64,000 nt of DNA from Takakia lepidozioides (GCA_030704615.1 CM060731.1:3780001-3844000), one strand, 5' to 3'; shown: positions 48,351 through 58,779, counted from the first letter of the stretch. Translations and numbers: made by a program. Notes: a model not told the origin generated them from the letters alone.

Positions 48351-49079
48351 GCGGTCGTCGCCCTGGTGGTCTGGTGCGCCCGGCGGTTATCCGTTTATTT
48401 AACACCAACACTCAATCCTGTCGGGGGGGTTGGGGTGGACGTGGTGGACGGGGTGGCCCGCGAGGGGGCAACCCGCGGCGCGCCCAACTCGATCCCGGAG
48501 TGTCAACATCCTCCGCATCACCTGAAATTTGGCCCCGGTCCCTTCTACGATTTATGCCCGGCAGCCTGTATTGGATCAGGTGCAATGGGTGGCTCCTCGC
48601 CGAAAAACGGTCGCTCTAGGGCCACAATCGATATGTGGTACTACCTCCCCATCATCGAGGGAGACGGGTCGATGTTTCCTCACCATCGCATCTTAATTAA
48701 CACACACCACCAACACTTTCATTTCTCAAAAACCGTTGGCAAAAAATCCCTATGCCTCAGCCTCGGGGCTTTCAAAATTGGTAACCAAAGGTGGAGCATC
48801 CCTATGGTGCTAGAGCCCAAGACAATAAATCCTTCCTCTTGTTCTATCTTCAGGATGCCCAGTACACCATGGAAAAATTTGTTGAGACCCAGCGCTTTGC
48901 GATTATCATATTGAACCACATTTTGGGTATGTGAATCCTAATTACACCGTTTATCCTTTTAACCCAAGACCCACAACCAAAACCGCCAATCCAAAAACCT
49001 AGCACCAAAGAAAAGCAAACATCCTAACCCGGTACCATATGAAAAAATAAAATAAAATAAAATAAAAAATAAATGTCCT

Positions 49080-49345
49080 AAACCCTAAACCCAGAAAGGC
49101 CGGCCGTCGCCTCCTGCGACACCCTCGCGTCGCATTTGACGACGAGTGTTTTTCAATTTTTTACCTGGGGGTCGCACCCCATGACGGAAAGCCGTCGCGG
49201 GGTGCGTCGTGTTTTTTTAATTTATGGGGCCGGGGGTTGCAAGCAACGACGGCCGGCCGTCGCAAATATCATTTTTATATTTTAAGAAAAAGGCGGGGTT
49301 CAAGCGTGCGACGGCCGGGCATCGCACGTAGGCGCCACGTTCTTT
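49080..49345. repeat. CACTA subterminal repeat region (right)
   Basis: GC-rich block with the same CGTCGC/GCGACG words as the left end (GGCCGGCCGTCGC at 49098-49110 and 49250-49262, GCGACGGCCGGGCATCGC at 49307-49325). The match in composition and motif to 40855-41450 is the main evidence that the two ends belong to one element. No perfect terminal CACTA/TAGTG was seen here. Confidence 0.6.
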
Positions 49346-49779
49346 TTTCCCCCTAAGTGCTTGAAGCATCTCTTTCCTCTCCTGTTTTCGTTTGTTCTTT
49401 GGGAAAGAGGTAGTTTAGAGAGTGGGGTTTAGGGTGGAGGAGAAACACACCTGCTGCTGCTGAGCCCGAGGTGGTCGCAAGTCCCCAAGGAGTTTGCCCC
49501 AACGCCGCTCCAACGCCCAAGGTGAGCATCGCCTCCTCCCTCACTTTCTCTCTTGTTTTCTTGCCCTACGCACGGGCTGATGTCTCTCTCCTCTGTGTGG
49601 TAGGAACGCAGCGCAGAGGCGCGACCTAAACGAGCTGAAGAGAGAGAGAGCCATGGTGAGTGGGGGAGAGACGCCCTGCAGCGGCCGCGACAGCACCGCA
49701 GACAGCCGCGACAGCACCGCAGCAGCTCGACGTGCCAGCTCGCTTCAAGCACCAACAGCCGCAGCAGCACAGATACGTC
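49346..49779. other. Unassigned GC-rich segment
   Basis: Contains CTG/CAG-rich stretches (CCTGCTGCTGCTGAGCC near 49451, GCGACAGCACCGCAGACAGCCGCGACAGCACC near 49686) and a GAGAGAGAGAG run at 49641. The ORFs are low-complexity on both strands. It may be part of the transposon beyond the subterminal repeats or unrelated DNA. I cannot assign it. Confidence 0.4.
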
Positions 49780-50240
49780 AGGGAAATTGCACTCTCCCTT
49801 TCCTCTCTGCTTCTGTTTACTGTTCAAAGGTAGTCTTCCTGCCCTGAGTTTAAATTTAGGTCTAGTACCAAGAGTGGGTTAGACCCTTGAGCGCATCCAT
49901 GATGTCCTCCCATGCCATGTCCCCAGCCATGTCACAAACTGGAAACAAGTTCAGGGAAGTTTTCTTCCTAACTTCATTTTCATCGGACAATTTTCTGGTA
50001 GCAGACATGGCTTTGGTCACTACACTCTCTAAGTCAGGTTTATCCAGCAAGGTCAAGACTTGCGGGTCCAGATTCAGATCCTTGACAATCTCTTTCTACT
50101 CTCTTCTCCCAGGGCTTACCCTGTTTGACAGGGCGGTCTTGTTTCCAAGATATAGAGTCGATTAACTTAGGATATCTGGTGTTGGACATATGTTGCAGCT
50201 GAACCCACCATCTGACCATGAATTTATCTTGTCAGGAGCT
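49780..50240 (-). mobile_element. LINE fragment E (same family as A and B)
   Basis: The minus strand matches the ORF2 C-terminal region, with the DKPDLESVVTKAMSATRKLSD segment similar to DKSDLEAVVSKAMSVARKLSD of fragment A. It begins at the zinc-knuckle region and lacks the last ~350 bases including the 3' end, so the copy is truncated at both ends. Confidence 0.6.
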
Positions 50241-50244
50241 TAAA

Positions 50245-50460
50245 AGAGAGCAGCACAGAAGAGAGGGAAGATACTATGTCTTGTCGGGACATGGACAAGA
50301 CCAAATAAGGTATTTGTCAAATTAACGACAAATCAGCCCTTTACAGGGCACCATCTAACACCTCCTTCCATGTACATCTTCTCAAATGTCTGAACCCTGT
50401 ATATTTCAAAGTACCAGAAAATTCAGGGTGGGAGGGTGGGATTCCAAGACAGGCATCATC
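50245..50460 (-). repeat. Inverted partial copy of the leader of the 54-kb reverse-transcriptase element
   Basis: The reverse complement of 50250-50370 matches 53835-53960: both contain GTTAGATGGTGCCCTGT, CTTGTCCATGTC and ATCTTCCCTCTCTTC in the same order with small differences. The match weakens further out, where both have CCCTCCCACCCTG. The two copies are about 3.5 kb apart in opposite orientation. Confidence 0.7.
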
Positions 50461-52059
50461 CTTGTTTGATATCCAATTTACACACAATTGATTCATGCCC
50501 TTGAGCTGTAAATGTTCAGTTGCTTTATACAAAGCACAGCCAAGAAATCACAGCCAAGACATCCACCGTAGAAAAAGCCGTGCAAACTTACTCAAGATGT
50601 TGCAGACTTATATGTCAATCACTACAGATTTCACACCCGTGATTCATATCAACCATTCATGTCAGTCTTTCATAAATCCAAATTTTTGAGCTATCATGGG
50701 TAACTTGCAGGTTTGGGGGAGGTAATCCAAGGTCTTATAAAGCCATTGCAAGGTTACCATGGATATGGCTTTCCATGGCTCTGGCTTATCATGGATCTGG
50801 CTTACCATGGATCTGATTTTTCAGAACATAGTACCATAGGTTGGAACAGATTGACATCATGAACCTGCTGAGAACTTATGTGGGTACCTTCATAGTTCAA
50901 GCAACTGCCATACCAAACAATTCACTGCCCATGCGATATGTACCTTGAAAGAAACCAGCAGTAATCTTCCGAGTCAAAACAATATGCAAGGGTTTCCTTT
51001 AAAAACATTGGGATGTCCAAGAGTACACCATGGTACTTTTTAAGTTAAAACAGCAGAACCAGATCTGTTTTGCTTCAAGGAACAGCTCCAAAGACCCTGT
51101 TTGGTAAGTTTACAGCGCCAGTACGCCATCTAAGAATCCCATCACTACGAAATGGTTGATCGTAGTGTAAAACGGGGCTGTTTCAAGGCCCAGAGCATTA
51201 AACTCAAAGAGCTCTGTAGGGTATCATAAACCAATCAGCAGAGTAGTTCCATACATCCAAGGGTTCATATAGATGTTAGGGGTTTGTGAGGAAACCAGCA
51301 TACACCCCATGTGGCTCTGAAAACACAATTGCAGGTTCGAGCAATCTAAGTTAAAACAACATACATGGGCCTGTTTTACACTTGAATGGAAGTTAGTATG
51401 CAGCATTATTCCCTCTTCTCTGCATTGTCCATATCATCTGCAAGCTTTACAAATCAAATCAAGTGATGTCCCTCACTTGCGCCAGTCCCAAAAACCATCA
51501 CAAATGACAATTTGTGTGTTAGTGAGGGTGCGCGAGGTGAGTTACAGGACATCACACTTGCTATCGATGTCAGAGATGATTCATAAGTGATCGCGTTCGT
51601 AAGTGAAATAATAATAAGAGAAAATGATGAGAAACTGTTAAACTAAAACGTGGGAAGCAAGCATTAGATGAAAAAGACAAGCAGAAGCAACATTTTCCAG
51701 TAACCTTTAAAGCTTGTGGAATGAAAGTACTCTGTGACATGGCATCCAAGATCTGGCATTCAATCAAAGCAAACACAAAGGGTTTGCTGAAGGGTAGAGA
51801 GGAGCTTATCAACACCATTAAGCTTCCATAGATCCTATAGGGCGCCGCTGCAGCATAAACGAACAATGATCAATTCTCCATAAAGCACGGCAGCAGCTTG
51901 TCTGCCAGTTCGTGAATTGAAGATACCAGCATAGGAGCAGCAAATTCGGTTATAACCGCACCTCCCAATGAAATTGACAACGCGATTCAAGCCGCTAAGT
52001 CGTCAAGCCGCCATCACTCAGCTCCAAGGAAAAACCAAAGCCCAAGTGTCGGGTTGTTA
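50461..52059. other. Non-coding stretch
   Basis: No gene recognised. It contains a loose tandem array of CCATGGATCTGGCTTA-like words at about 50755-50820, a short palindrome CACTACGAAATGGTTGATCGTAGTG at about 51144-51170, and the small inverted-repeat unit annotated at 51463-51555. Confidence 0.5.
51463..51555. mobile_element. Possible MITE-like unit of 93 bases
   Basis: Bounded by GTGATGTCC and its exact reverse complement GGACATCAC. The arms stay partly complementary inward (CTCACTTGCGC against GCGCGAGGTGAG), and a second short inverted repeat (CATCACAAATGACAATTTGTG) lies inside. No clear target-site duplication and no second copy in the window. Confidence 0.3.
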
Positions 52060-52420
52060 GGTTTAGAGAGGTGATCAAACACGCACCCTGCGATTTCATC
52101 CGATCTGGATAAGAAATCGCATGTAGCTGATAGGTCATTTTCGTGGGATTTAGAGATGAAATCAGTAGGTTTCCAGGATGTCATCCATTGTGGGTGACAT
52201 CCGACAGGGATGAAAAACCAGCCATTTATTAGGTTTAAACCATAAGTTCATATTCAGGATAGATGAAATTTTGAACCCCTCAAGACCATAATTCACACCC
52301 TAAATGATTTAAATGGTAAGAATAACAAATCCTTGGAAAATAAAAAATCAGATCATCCGTTAGGTTTTCATCTGGTATGGATGAAAAACTGGAAAACATG
52401 GATGAAAGAACATACACCAG
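52060..52420. repeat. Cluster of TTTCATC...GATGAAA imperfect palindromes (left cluster)
   Basis: Repeated short units in which CATC or CATCC is followed 5-12 bases later by GATGA or GGATG: GATTTCATCCGATCTGGATAAG (52095), GTCATCCATTGTGGGTGACATCC (52180), TTTTCATCTGGTATGGATGAAAAA (52365) and others. The same theme fills 63340-63990, where two stretches (CTAACGGATGACATCC, GGTTTAAACC) are shared in opposite orientation. Confidence 0.55.
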
Positions 52421-52501
52421 TACCATAGAGGCCATGGTAATGGCAAAGATTCCAAGAGATTTATTGGAGAGAGAGAGAGGGAGAGAGAGAGGGAGACATC
52501 A

Positions 52502-52604
52502 GGGGCAGCAAAGAAAAAAAAAGAAGGTGGGGGGGAGTGACTGAGCAGCTGCTGCTGCTCAGTCACTCCCCCCCCCACATTTTTTTTTTCCCTTTGTTGC
52601 CCCC
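52502..52604. repeat. Long near-perfect hairpin 1
   Basis: Arms of about 47-50 bases: GGGGCAGCAAAG, an A-run, GGTGGGGGGGAGTGACTGAGCAG on the left and CTGCTCAGTCACTCCCCCCC, a T-run, CCTTTGTTGCCCC on the right, with a loop of about 6 bases (CTGCTG). It lies directly between a (GA)n run (52468-52497) and the 3' end of LINE fragment F. Confidence 0.85.
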
Positions 52605-52615
52605 TCTCTTGGGGA

Positions 52616-53172
52616 AACAAAAGGGACAGATCCTACTTCTGTCAGGGGCTGACGTTGGTAGTAAGACTTACCTTTACATATAGAATTAATCCGGGTTTTC
52701 CAGATATCCTCTACAAATCCCTTCACACAAGCATCAATCTGCTGTGTGTGTGAGTTGCCCAAAAACTAGGCCTCAGAAGGGGCTGGGCTTTTGGCTCAGC
52801 CTCGACTTTTTCAAAGTTAGTAAACAGAGGTACATGCACAATTCCCTTGATAGATTTGAAGAGAGCGTCTCTTTGGTGAGAGAACCCCGGACAGTGTATC
52901 AGAAAATGAATAATGTCTTCAGGTTGCCCACAGAGATGGTTGGACACTACAGCCTCTAAGTCAAATTTATCCAGCAGGGTGAAGACTTGCGGTTCCAGGT
53001 CCTTGAGAATCTCTTCTACTGTCTTCTACCAAGACTTAGCCTGTTTGACAGGTCGGTGGGCGGTCTTGTTCCCAAGATATAGAGTCGATTAACTTAGGAT
53101 ATCTGGTGTTGGACATCTGTTGCAGCTGAACCCACCATCTGACCTTGAATTTATCTCGTCGGGAGCTTAAAA
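52616..53172 (-). mobile_element. LINE fragment F
   Basis: Same family as A. The minus strand reads zinc-knuckle-like CGQPEDIIHFLIHCPGFS, then FKSIKGIVHVPLFTNF and EDIWKTRINSI. Upstream it carries YPKLIDSISWEQDRP. An internal deletion removes the part around 52935-52945 relative to fragment A. It is followed by a (GAGAGG)n run leading into hairpin 2. Confidence 0.65.
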
Positions 53173-53221
53173 GAGACACACACAGAAGAGAGGGAGAGGG
53201 AGAGGGAGAGAGGGAGACATC

Positions 53222-53352
53222 AGGGGGCAACAAGAAAAGAAAGAAGGTGGGATGGGGTGGGGGGGGGGGGGGGGGGGGGGGGTGACTGAGTAGTTGCTGC
53301 TGCTCAGTCACCCCCCCCCCACACATTTTTTTTTTTTCTTTGTTGCCCCCCC
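53222..53352. repeat. Long hairpin 2 with G- and C-runs
   Basis: Same design as hairpin 1: GGGGGCAACA and a long G-run (about 53258-53282) with GTGACTGAG on the left; CTCAGTCAC, a C-run (53311-53320), a T-run and TGTTGCCCCC on the right. The loop is TAGTTGCTGCTG-like. The (GA)n-hairpin-LINE unit is thus present twice in tandem (about 52470-53170 and 53190-53740). Confidence 0.85.
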
Positions 53353-53740
53353 TCTTGGGGAAACAAAAGGGACAAATCCTACCTCTGTCAGGGGCTGACG
53401 TTGGTAGTAAGACTTACCTTCACATATAGAATTAATCCGGGTTTTCCAGATATCCTCTACAAATCCCTTCACACAAGCATCAATCTGCTGTGTGTGAGAA
53501 GCCCAAAAACTAGGCCTCAGAAGGGCCTGGGCTTTTGGCTCAGCTTGAGACTTCCAAAGTTGGTAAACAGGCAGGCACAATTCACTTGATAGATTTTAAG
53601 AGAGCATCTCTTTGGTGAGAGAACCCCGCAGTGTATCAGAAAATGAGTATTGTCTTCAGATTGCCCACACAACGGGCAATTGCACTCTCCCTTTCCTCTC
53701 TGCTTCTGTTTGCTGTTCAAAGGTAGGTTTCCTGCCCTTA
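53353..53740 (-). mobile_element. LINE fragment G
   Basis: Same family. The minus strand reads GKGECNCPLCGQSEDNTHF (zinc knuckle CxxC-H-C) and the EDIWKTRINSI tail. It ends near 53740, upstream of the leader of the next element. The zinc knuckle is intact in this copy and is the best evidence for a LINE C-terminus in the family. Confidence 0.65.
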
Positions 53741-53749
53741 CATGACAGG

Positions 53750-53960
53750 AATCTGATTATGGACATACCCCGCCCTCCCACCCTGTTTTATCATGACTGA
53801 ATGGGTGGCGTCACTTGGTATGTTATGACAAGACTGGAAATGTTAGATGGTGCCCTGTCATGGGGCTGTTTATGTCTTTAATTGACAATGACCCTAGTTG
53901 GTCTAGCTTGTCCATGTCTTGACATGACATGAATATCTTCCCTCTCTTCCTTTTCCAATG
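53750..53960 (+). repeat. Leader repeat of the reverse-transcriptase element (inverted match at 50245-50460)
   Basis: Contains GTTAGATGGTGCCCTGT, AATTGACAATGACC, CTTGTCCATGTCTTGACATGACATG and TCTTCCCTCTCTTCC, colinear with the reverse complement of 50245-50370. It lies 150 bases upstream of the first open frame of the Penelope/rvt-like reverse transcriptase. I looked for a hammerhead ribozyme core (CTGANGA...GAAA), which some Penelope-like leaders have, and did not find one. Confidence 0.6.
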
Positions 53961-54105
53961 TACTTAGTGGTTTCTGTACACACTATCTACCGTCTTCCTT
54001 TCTGGTTATTTCACTGCCAAGCTGTGTTACTAACAAAGATTCTTATGTACTGGTAGTTGTCCAGCATAGAACCTCTTTGGTGGGAAGGATGACGATCAAG
54101 CTTTC

Positions 54106-56376
54106 TTGGTATATCGGTCCCTGACCTCCACCAATTCCAGCAACGTTGGCTGCCATAAGTCACCCCAAAGGACTTCTTTCACCACCATGCAAGGGCTGGA
54201 TTCTGAAGTTCTGGAGGATTCTCCGACTCTAAACATCTTGGAGGACAACTGCAGACTGATTGAAACCCACGCCCATGGCAAGAAATTCATTACTCATGTG
54301 GCAAAACCTGCCCCCTTGGGATTCGTACACATGCTATACCCCAACCGAGGTATGGAATGGATAAGCCCTAAAAACATGATTAAGGAAGCAATGATTGCTC
54401 ATGGCCAACATGACCTTGCTCTCCTGGTTGATGAGATTGTATTTGGTTGGACCTATCATAAACAATGTAGTACTGAATTCTACCAGCCTGCTGTTGTGTT
54501 CCGTGATTTCAAATTCTTGCAAGATCTGATTATGTCACCAGAATGCATCTGTGACAGCACAAACAAGTTTCGTGCGTTTTGGTGATGAGGCTACCAAAAC
54601 AGAGTTCCATCTACATGGCTCTATACCCAAACAACATGTACGTACCATGGATCTTAACATCATCAGACATGAACGTTTGAAAGCAATGTTCAGCCTAGGT
54701 ATCAATCACATTCCTCTCAAACGCACATTGTTGAAGGATGTGGTTGAACAAGTCCACTCTACTTTTTTCATGACATGTAATATTCTACAAGTAGATACTT
54801 GTGAGGATTGGGTTTCACTCTGCAACTTATGGCTGAAAAAGTCATGCTGGGACAGACTGAAACAAAAAGCCAGCAGGCGTAACGGCCGTTTCAATCACCA
54901 TGAAAGAAATCCTTTTTTAGTGCAAGAAGCACGGGATGAACTAGCTTGGCTTCTTTCTCACCTGTACATGTCTGGACTTGACAAGGCTAACAACAATGTA
55001 TGTTTTATGTGTGTGAAGCACATAAGAACTCAAGCATACCACCGACTGATGGGTAAAGATTTCAAACCCTGTTATGAAAATGAGGTATGGCTTTCAACTG
55101 ATTCTGTATTGGTAAGCATTTCTGAAGATTTACAGAAGTTGCTACCTGAAATACCAACAATGGCATGTAACCTCCCCTACATGATGGGAATTTACAAACT
55201 ACACACAAAAGAAGACCGTTGGATTACCAATGCCACAATTGTATTTTCAGCGAACTTGCCTGTCTATTGACACGTGCCACCATGGACCTATTGCCTCTGG
55301 TAAAGGAATGGGTCAGGGCACGACTTGATACTTATGAGAATTTCTTCAAAGTGTCCACTTCCATGTACTAGATAATAGGCAGCATCTCTGATTTTACTCT
55401 GAATCTACCTACAAAGATCCATGACGTGTTTGTCGCTGACATCACTCAATGTTACGAAAACAAACCTTTGACAGGTGCAGATAATTTGGGTGTCGCCATT
55501 GAATACGTGGTTCAGATTGCCTTCCGGCAATACCACATTGCCCACCCTCGATCCAACCACTCACTATGGATTCCAGCCAGGAAAGACACCTTCGGGAAAT
55601 GTAGGTGGGGACCCTCCTCGCCTAAAACTAGTATGTGGATTGAGCTCTCCAAAGCTACATTGCTTGGGCTCCACAAGTGGTTGATGACTCACTGCTTTGT
55701 TGCTTTGGGAGATCGGGTTTGGCAACAAGTTTCTGGCATACCCATGGGTTTTTCATGTTCTCCTCTATGGTGTAACATTTACTTCATCCTCCGTCTGGCT
55801 GCTCTAGGACAGTTCCAGCTTATGGCTAAATTCAAATCAGCCTTCCGGTACATTGATGACATATGCTGGTTGAATGTTGGTGATGCTAAACTATTTCTTG
55901 ATCCTTCTACGGACAGAAATAGCTTAAACCCATGGTGGGTTTACCCACTCAATGTAGTGGAAATTAAAACGGAGTTATTAAGAACCAAGGATGATACACC
56001 TTACATTGGTCTGGAAGCTTGTTTTATGAATGTACAGATCAGTGCACTGGATCCCGATACTGGTTTATTTCAGTTCCGGAAATATGATAAGAGAAGGATG
56101 CTGCCTTTTTCTTACACACAGTACATCCAGTTCCTTTCTAACCGACCTGTTAATCAGTCTTACAATGTGGTGGTCTCCCAGGCTTTCCCTATTCTGTATA
56201 TTTCCAGCAGCACTGACTTTGCCTGGAATGAATGTTGTGTTCTTATCCAAACCCTTGGGAGGAATGGTTTCAAGACCAAGAAGCTGGTTTGAATCCTCAT
56301 TAAGTTCCTGGAACATGGCTCTTTTCCTGGTCTCCACTTCCCGCTACACGAACTAATCACCAAGCTCAGAGGTATA
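54106..56376 (+). pseudogene. Penelope-like / rvt-like reverse transcriptase, decayed
   Basis: Three colinear frames: 54106-54585, 54551-55270 and 55271-56292. The N-terminal part carries CICDSTNKF and then SLGINHIPLKRT, a pattern like that before the RT core in Penelope-like elements. The core shows LPYMMGIYKLHT with RWITNA (fingers), VADITQCYENKPLTG (motif A), VSGIPMGFSCSPLWCNIYF (motif B) and RYIDDICWLN (motif C; YIDD at 55849-55860). Lesions are frameshifts near 54575 and 55250, TAG at 55369-55371 and TGA at 56290-56292, after which the frame continues (FLEHGSFPGLHFPLHE) to the LTR at 56381. No GIY-YIG endonuclease domain was seen, but the 3' side is cut off by the Ty3 LTR. It would copy RNA into DNA. 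Assignment to Penelope-like or to the rvt clade is open. Confidence 0.65.
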
Positions 56377-56380
56377 GGTA

Positions 56381-57013
56381 TGAGGGGCTGAAGCACCCTT
56401 GAGTGCCCAAGGCACTCAAGGAGGCGGAGGCGCTCACTAGGTGGAGCCCCGCATACCGGGTTGGGCTCCACAAGGGGTGGTGTTAGCTTAGCGGGACTTA
56501 GTGGGGGTGGCGTAGGACTCACCCTGGGGCGGAGACCTCGTGGTGGAAGTCGTGGGGAGTCTTGGGACTCATCACGGTCCATAGGGGCCGTGGTGTGTGG
56601 GCCAAGACTCACCGTGACTCATCACCGGGGTCGTCGGGGTGTTCGTGGTGGTTCGCCATAAAATGGCATGGTTGTTTGTGAAACCCCCGCGGACAGCTAT
56701 AGAAGTATATATAGGGAGTAGTAACCCCGAAAACGGTGCAAGCCCGTTGGTGACCAAAAACTAGTGAGTAAGCGAGCGAGCCGGAAAGCGACCAAAGAGT
56801 GGGGAGCTGTTCCGGACTGCCAACTACCAAAGGGAATTCCGCTGGTTCCAAATCGTTGGAGGGTTCTTTGGGAGATCAAAAGGGGACCGTTATGCCCCGG
56901 TGAGCAACCGAAGCTCCAAGTTGGCCAGGCGGCCAGGTTGGGAGTTAGGCGCGCGCATCAAGCGAGTAACCATGACTTGAGGGGGGGAGCTTACCGAAGT
57001 GAGGTGCGCGACA
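56381..57013 (+). repeat. 5' LTR of the chromovirus
   Basis: Starts TGAGGGGCT and ends GCGCGACA, about 633 bases, and matches the 3' LTR almost throughout. Both copies also share ATAGGTA just before the TG, so the true border may be up to 7 bases earlier. Confidence 0.9.
56706..56713 (+). promoter_or_regulatory. TATA box in the 5' LTR
   Basis: TATATATA in AGAAGTATATATAGGGAG; the 3' LTR has the same site at about 62952-62960. This position, two thirds through the LTR, fits a U3/R border near 56735-56745. Confidence 0.55.
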
Positions 57014-57015
57014 CT

Positions 57016-57027
57016 TGGTATTAGAGC
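57016..57027 (+). other. Primer binding site for initiator-Met tRNA
   Basis: TGGTATTAGAGC starts two bases after the LTR end. The usual plant site complementary to tRNA-iMet is TGGTATCAGAGC, so this copy carries one C-to-T difference. Confidence 0.85.
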
Positions 57028-57054
57028 TTAGAGTTATCGTCCTTGGGTCTCATC

Positions 57055-58287
57055 ATGGGGTCGGGCAAGCCAAAGCGAAAGCGGAACGGCCCAAAAGATG
57101 ATGATCCTGGTGAGCCCGACGGGGGCGACGTGTCACCGAGGCGGCCGTTTGAGGAAGCGATGCATGTTTCCGAAAACGAGGTCGCTCAAGAGCGGGAGGA
57201 ATCTGAGGAGTCGGAGCCTGAGGAATCCCTGAGAACTCCGACCGACCAATAGATGCCTCCCATGCCGGCAGCCTTTTGGGAAGGGTTGTTGGCGCAATTT
57301 GGCGAGACGTGAAAGACGTGTTGAAGGCGGCTAATGCCACTTCCACTAAGGCAAAGTTTAAGGTGAAGCCTAAGGAACCCGACACCTTCGAGGGCGTCCG
57401 AAATCGGAAGGCACTCAACACCTGGCTCTGCTAGAGCAGTACTTCCGGGCGGCCAAGTTGAGTGACGAGGATCGGGTGGAAGTGGCTCCCACCTATTTGA
57501 GGGGCTATGCTCAACAATGGTGGCAGAAACGCCTTCACGACCGAGGTCCAAGCCCGGAAACCTTGAACTGGAGTGCATTCAAGGAATTGATGAAAAGGCA
57601 GTTTGTGCCCCTCAACGCGTCCTGGCTCGCCCGAGACAAGATGAGGAATTTGAAGCAAATAGATGACATTCGGGGATATGTCCAGGCTTTCAATGTGCTG
57701 TTGCTCGAAGTCGCGGACATGGCAGAACCAGAAATGGTCTTCAACTTTGTGGCAGGACTGGCCCCATGGGCTAGGCGGAAGTTGGAGGAGAAGCCACCTA
57801 AGACTTTGAACGGGGCAATTGAGAGGGCTGAATGTTTCTCGGATGTCCCTAAGGGTGAAAGACAAGACCGTACGGAGCTGAACCACAAGAAGACCCGGCG
57901 GGAAGGTGACTCCTTCCGACCGGAAAAGAAGTGGGATAGGCCACGCGGCGACAATGGCACGTGGAAATCGAGGGAGGGCCTTCACAAGTCAAGGCGGCAC
58001 CCGGTGCTTCGAAAGGAAAAGCGGGTGGAGCGGCCTATGGCGGGCAGAAGACGACCTTTGATGGAGTGTGTTTCAATTGCGGGGAGCCCGGGCACATGGC
58101 CAAGAAGTGCACGAAGCCCCGGCAATTGAACATGACTCGGGCGACCACAGAGCTGTCGGAAGATACCATCAGTCGCTTGGTGGAAGCGGTCGCCAGGACT
58201 TGCAAGGTAGGCAAATTTTCTTGTGAGTTGTATCAAAAACTGGCGCCTTACGTAAAGGGAGTTAGTTATTGTTCGTGGATGGGATAA
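57055..58287 (+). pseudogene. Chromovirus gag
   Basis: Opens with a Lys/Glu/Asp-rich start at 57055, closes at a stop at 57250 and resumes in other frames. The retrotransposon gag domain (VAPTYLRGYAQQWWQKRL, then WSAFKELMKRQF) is open at 57458-58129. The CCHC knuckle CFNCGEPGHMAKKC falls in the overlapping frame from 57961. At least two frameshifts. Gag forms the virus-like particle. Confidence 0.85.
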
Positions 58288-58735
58288 TATCCGGAACTAA
58301 CGTGTCGTTGTTGGTGGACACAGGAGCGTCGCACTCCTTCATGACACCGGCAACGGCACAAAAGCTGGGACTCCCGACAAGTGACGTGGGGGCCTCTATT
58401 GAGGTGCGTTTGCCAAAGGAGAACCGCAATTGGCGACAAGGTTGGCGTTTGATGTTCCTCTTCAACTGAGGAGTTGGGAGGGACGTGAGAACTTCACCAT
58501 CTGCGAGATCGATGGAGTGGATTTCATTTTGGGGATGACATTTTTGAGCAAATCCGGAGCGGTCATAGATGGCCGCAAGAGAGTAGTCACGCTGCCATGT
58601 GGGAATGGTGGCGAGGTCTTACGAGTGTCGGAAACACCCAAATCCGTGGCAGGGCGAATAAACCTTTGTCATCAAGGGAGTGGGCCGTGGAGGAGGCACA
58701 CGAGCACCAGTTTTTGCTCTACATTAGAGAAGTGA
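58269..58735 (+). pseudogene. Chromovirus aspartic protease
   Basis: The DTGASHSF active site (Asp at about 58317) is followed by EVRLPKEN, and in the next frame from 58430 by FILGMTFLSK (the second conserved strand). A frameshift near 58430-58465 separates them. It cleaves the polyprotein in the family. Confidence 0.8.
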
Positions 58736-58779
58736 AGGGAGAAGGCGATGGGGAGCCGAGCCCAGATTGGATCGAGGGG

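Larger units (their letters stand above)
40817..49350 (-). mobile_element. CACTA (En/Spm-type) DNA transposon with tnp2 and a SET-like gene
   Basis: Starts with CACTACAGCAAATGGGG at 40817, the classic CACTA terminus, inserted in the LINE. Both ends of the span are GC-rich and filled with short CGTCGC/GCGACG repeats (40855-41450 and 49100-49330), as in CACTA subterminal regions. Both genes run on the minus strand, so 40817 is the 3' side. A matching TAGTG end and a 3-base target duplication were not found near 49.35 kb. The right boundary is therefore the end of the subterminal repeats, and that end may be deleted. Confidence 0.8.

Noticed and set aside
48264-48914. 216-codon plus-strand ORF
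   Set aside because: No family features. It overlaps the first exon of the minus-strand SET-like gene, which has a coherent splice donor.
49353-49827. Host gene with CAG-rich coding sequence
   Set aside because: Frames on both strands are low-complexity, with no splice-consistent chain or recognisable domain.
50755-50820. CRISPR-like array of CCATGGATCTGG words
   Set aside because: Units are short, contiguous and imperfect, without unique spacers, in a plant genome. A simple tandem repeat.
53750-54100. Hammerhead ribozyme in the leader of the Penelope-like element
   Set aside because: CTGAATG and GGAAATG occur near each other, but the required CTGANGA core is absent in both leader copies.
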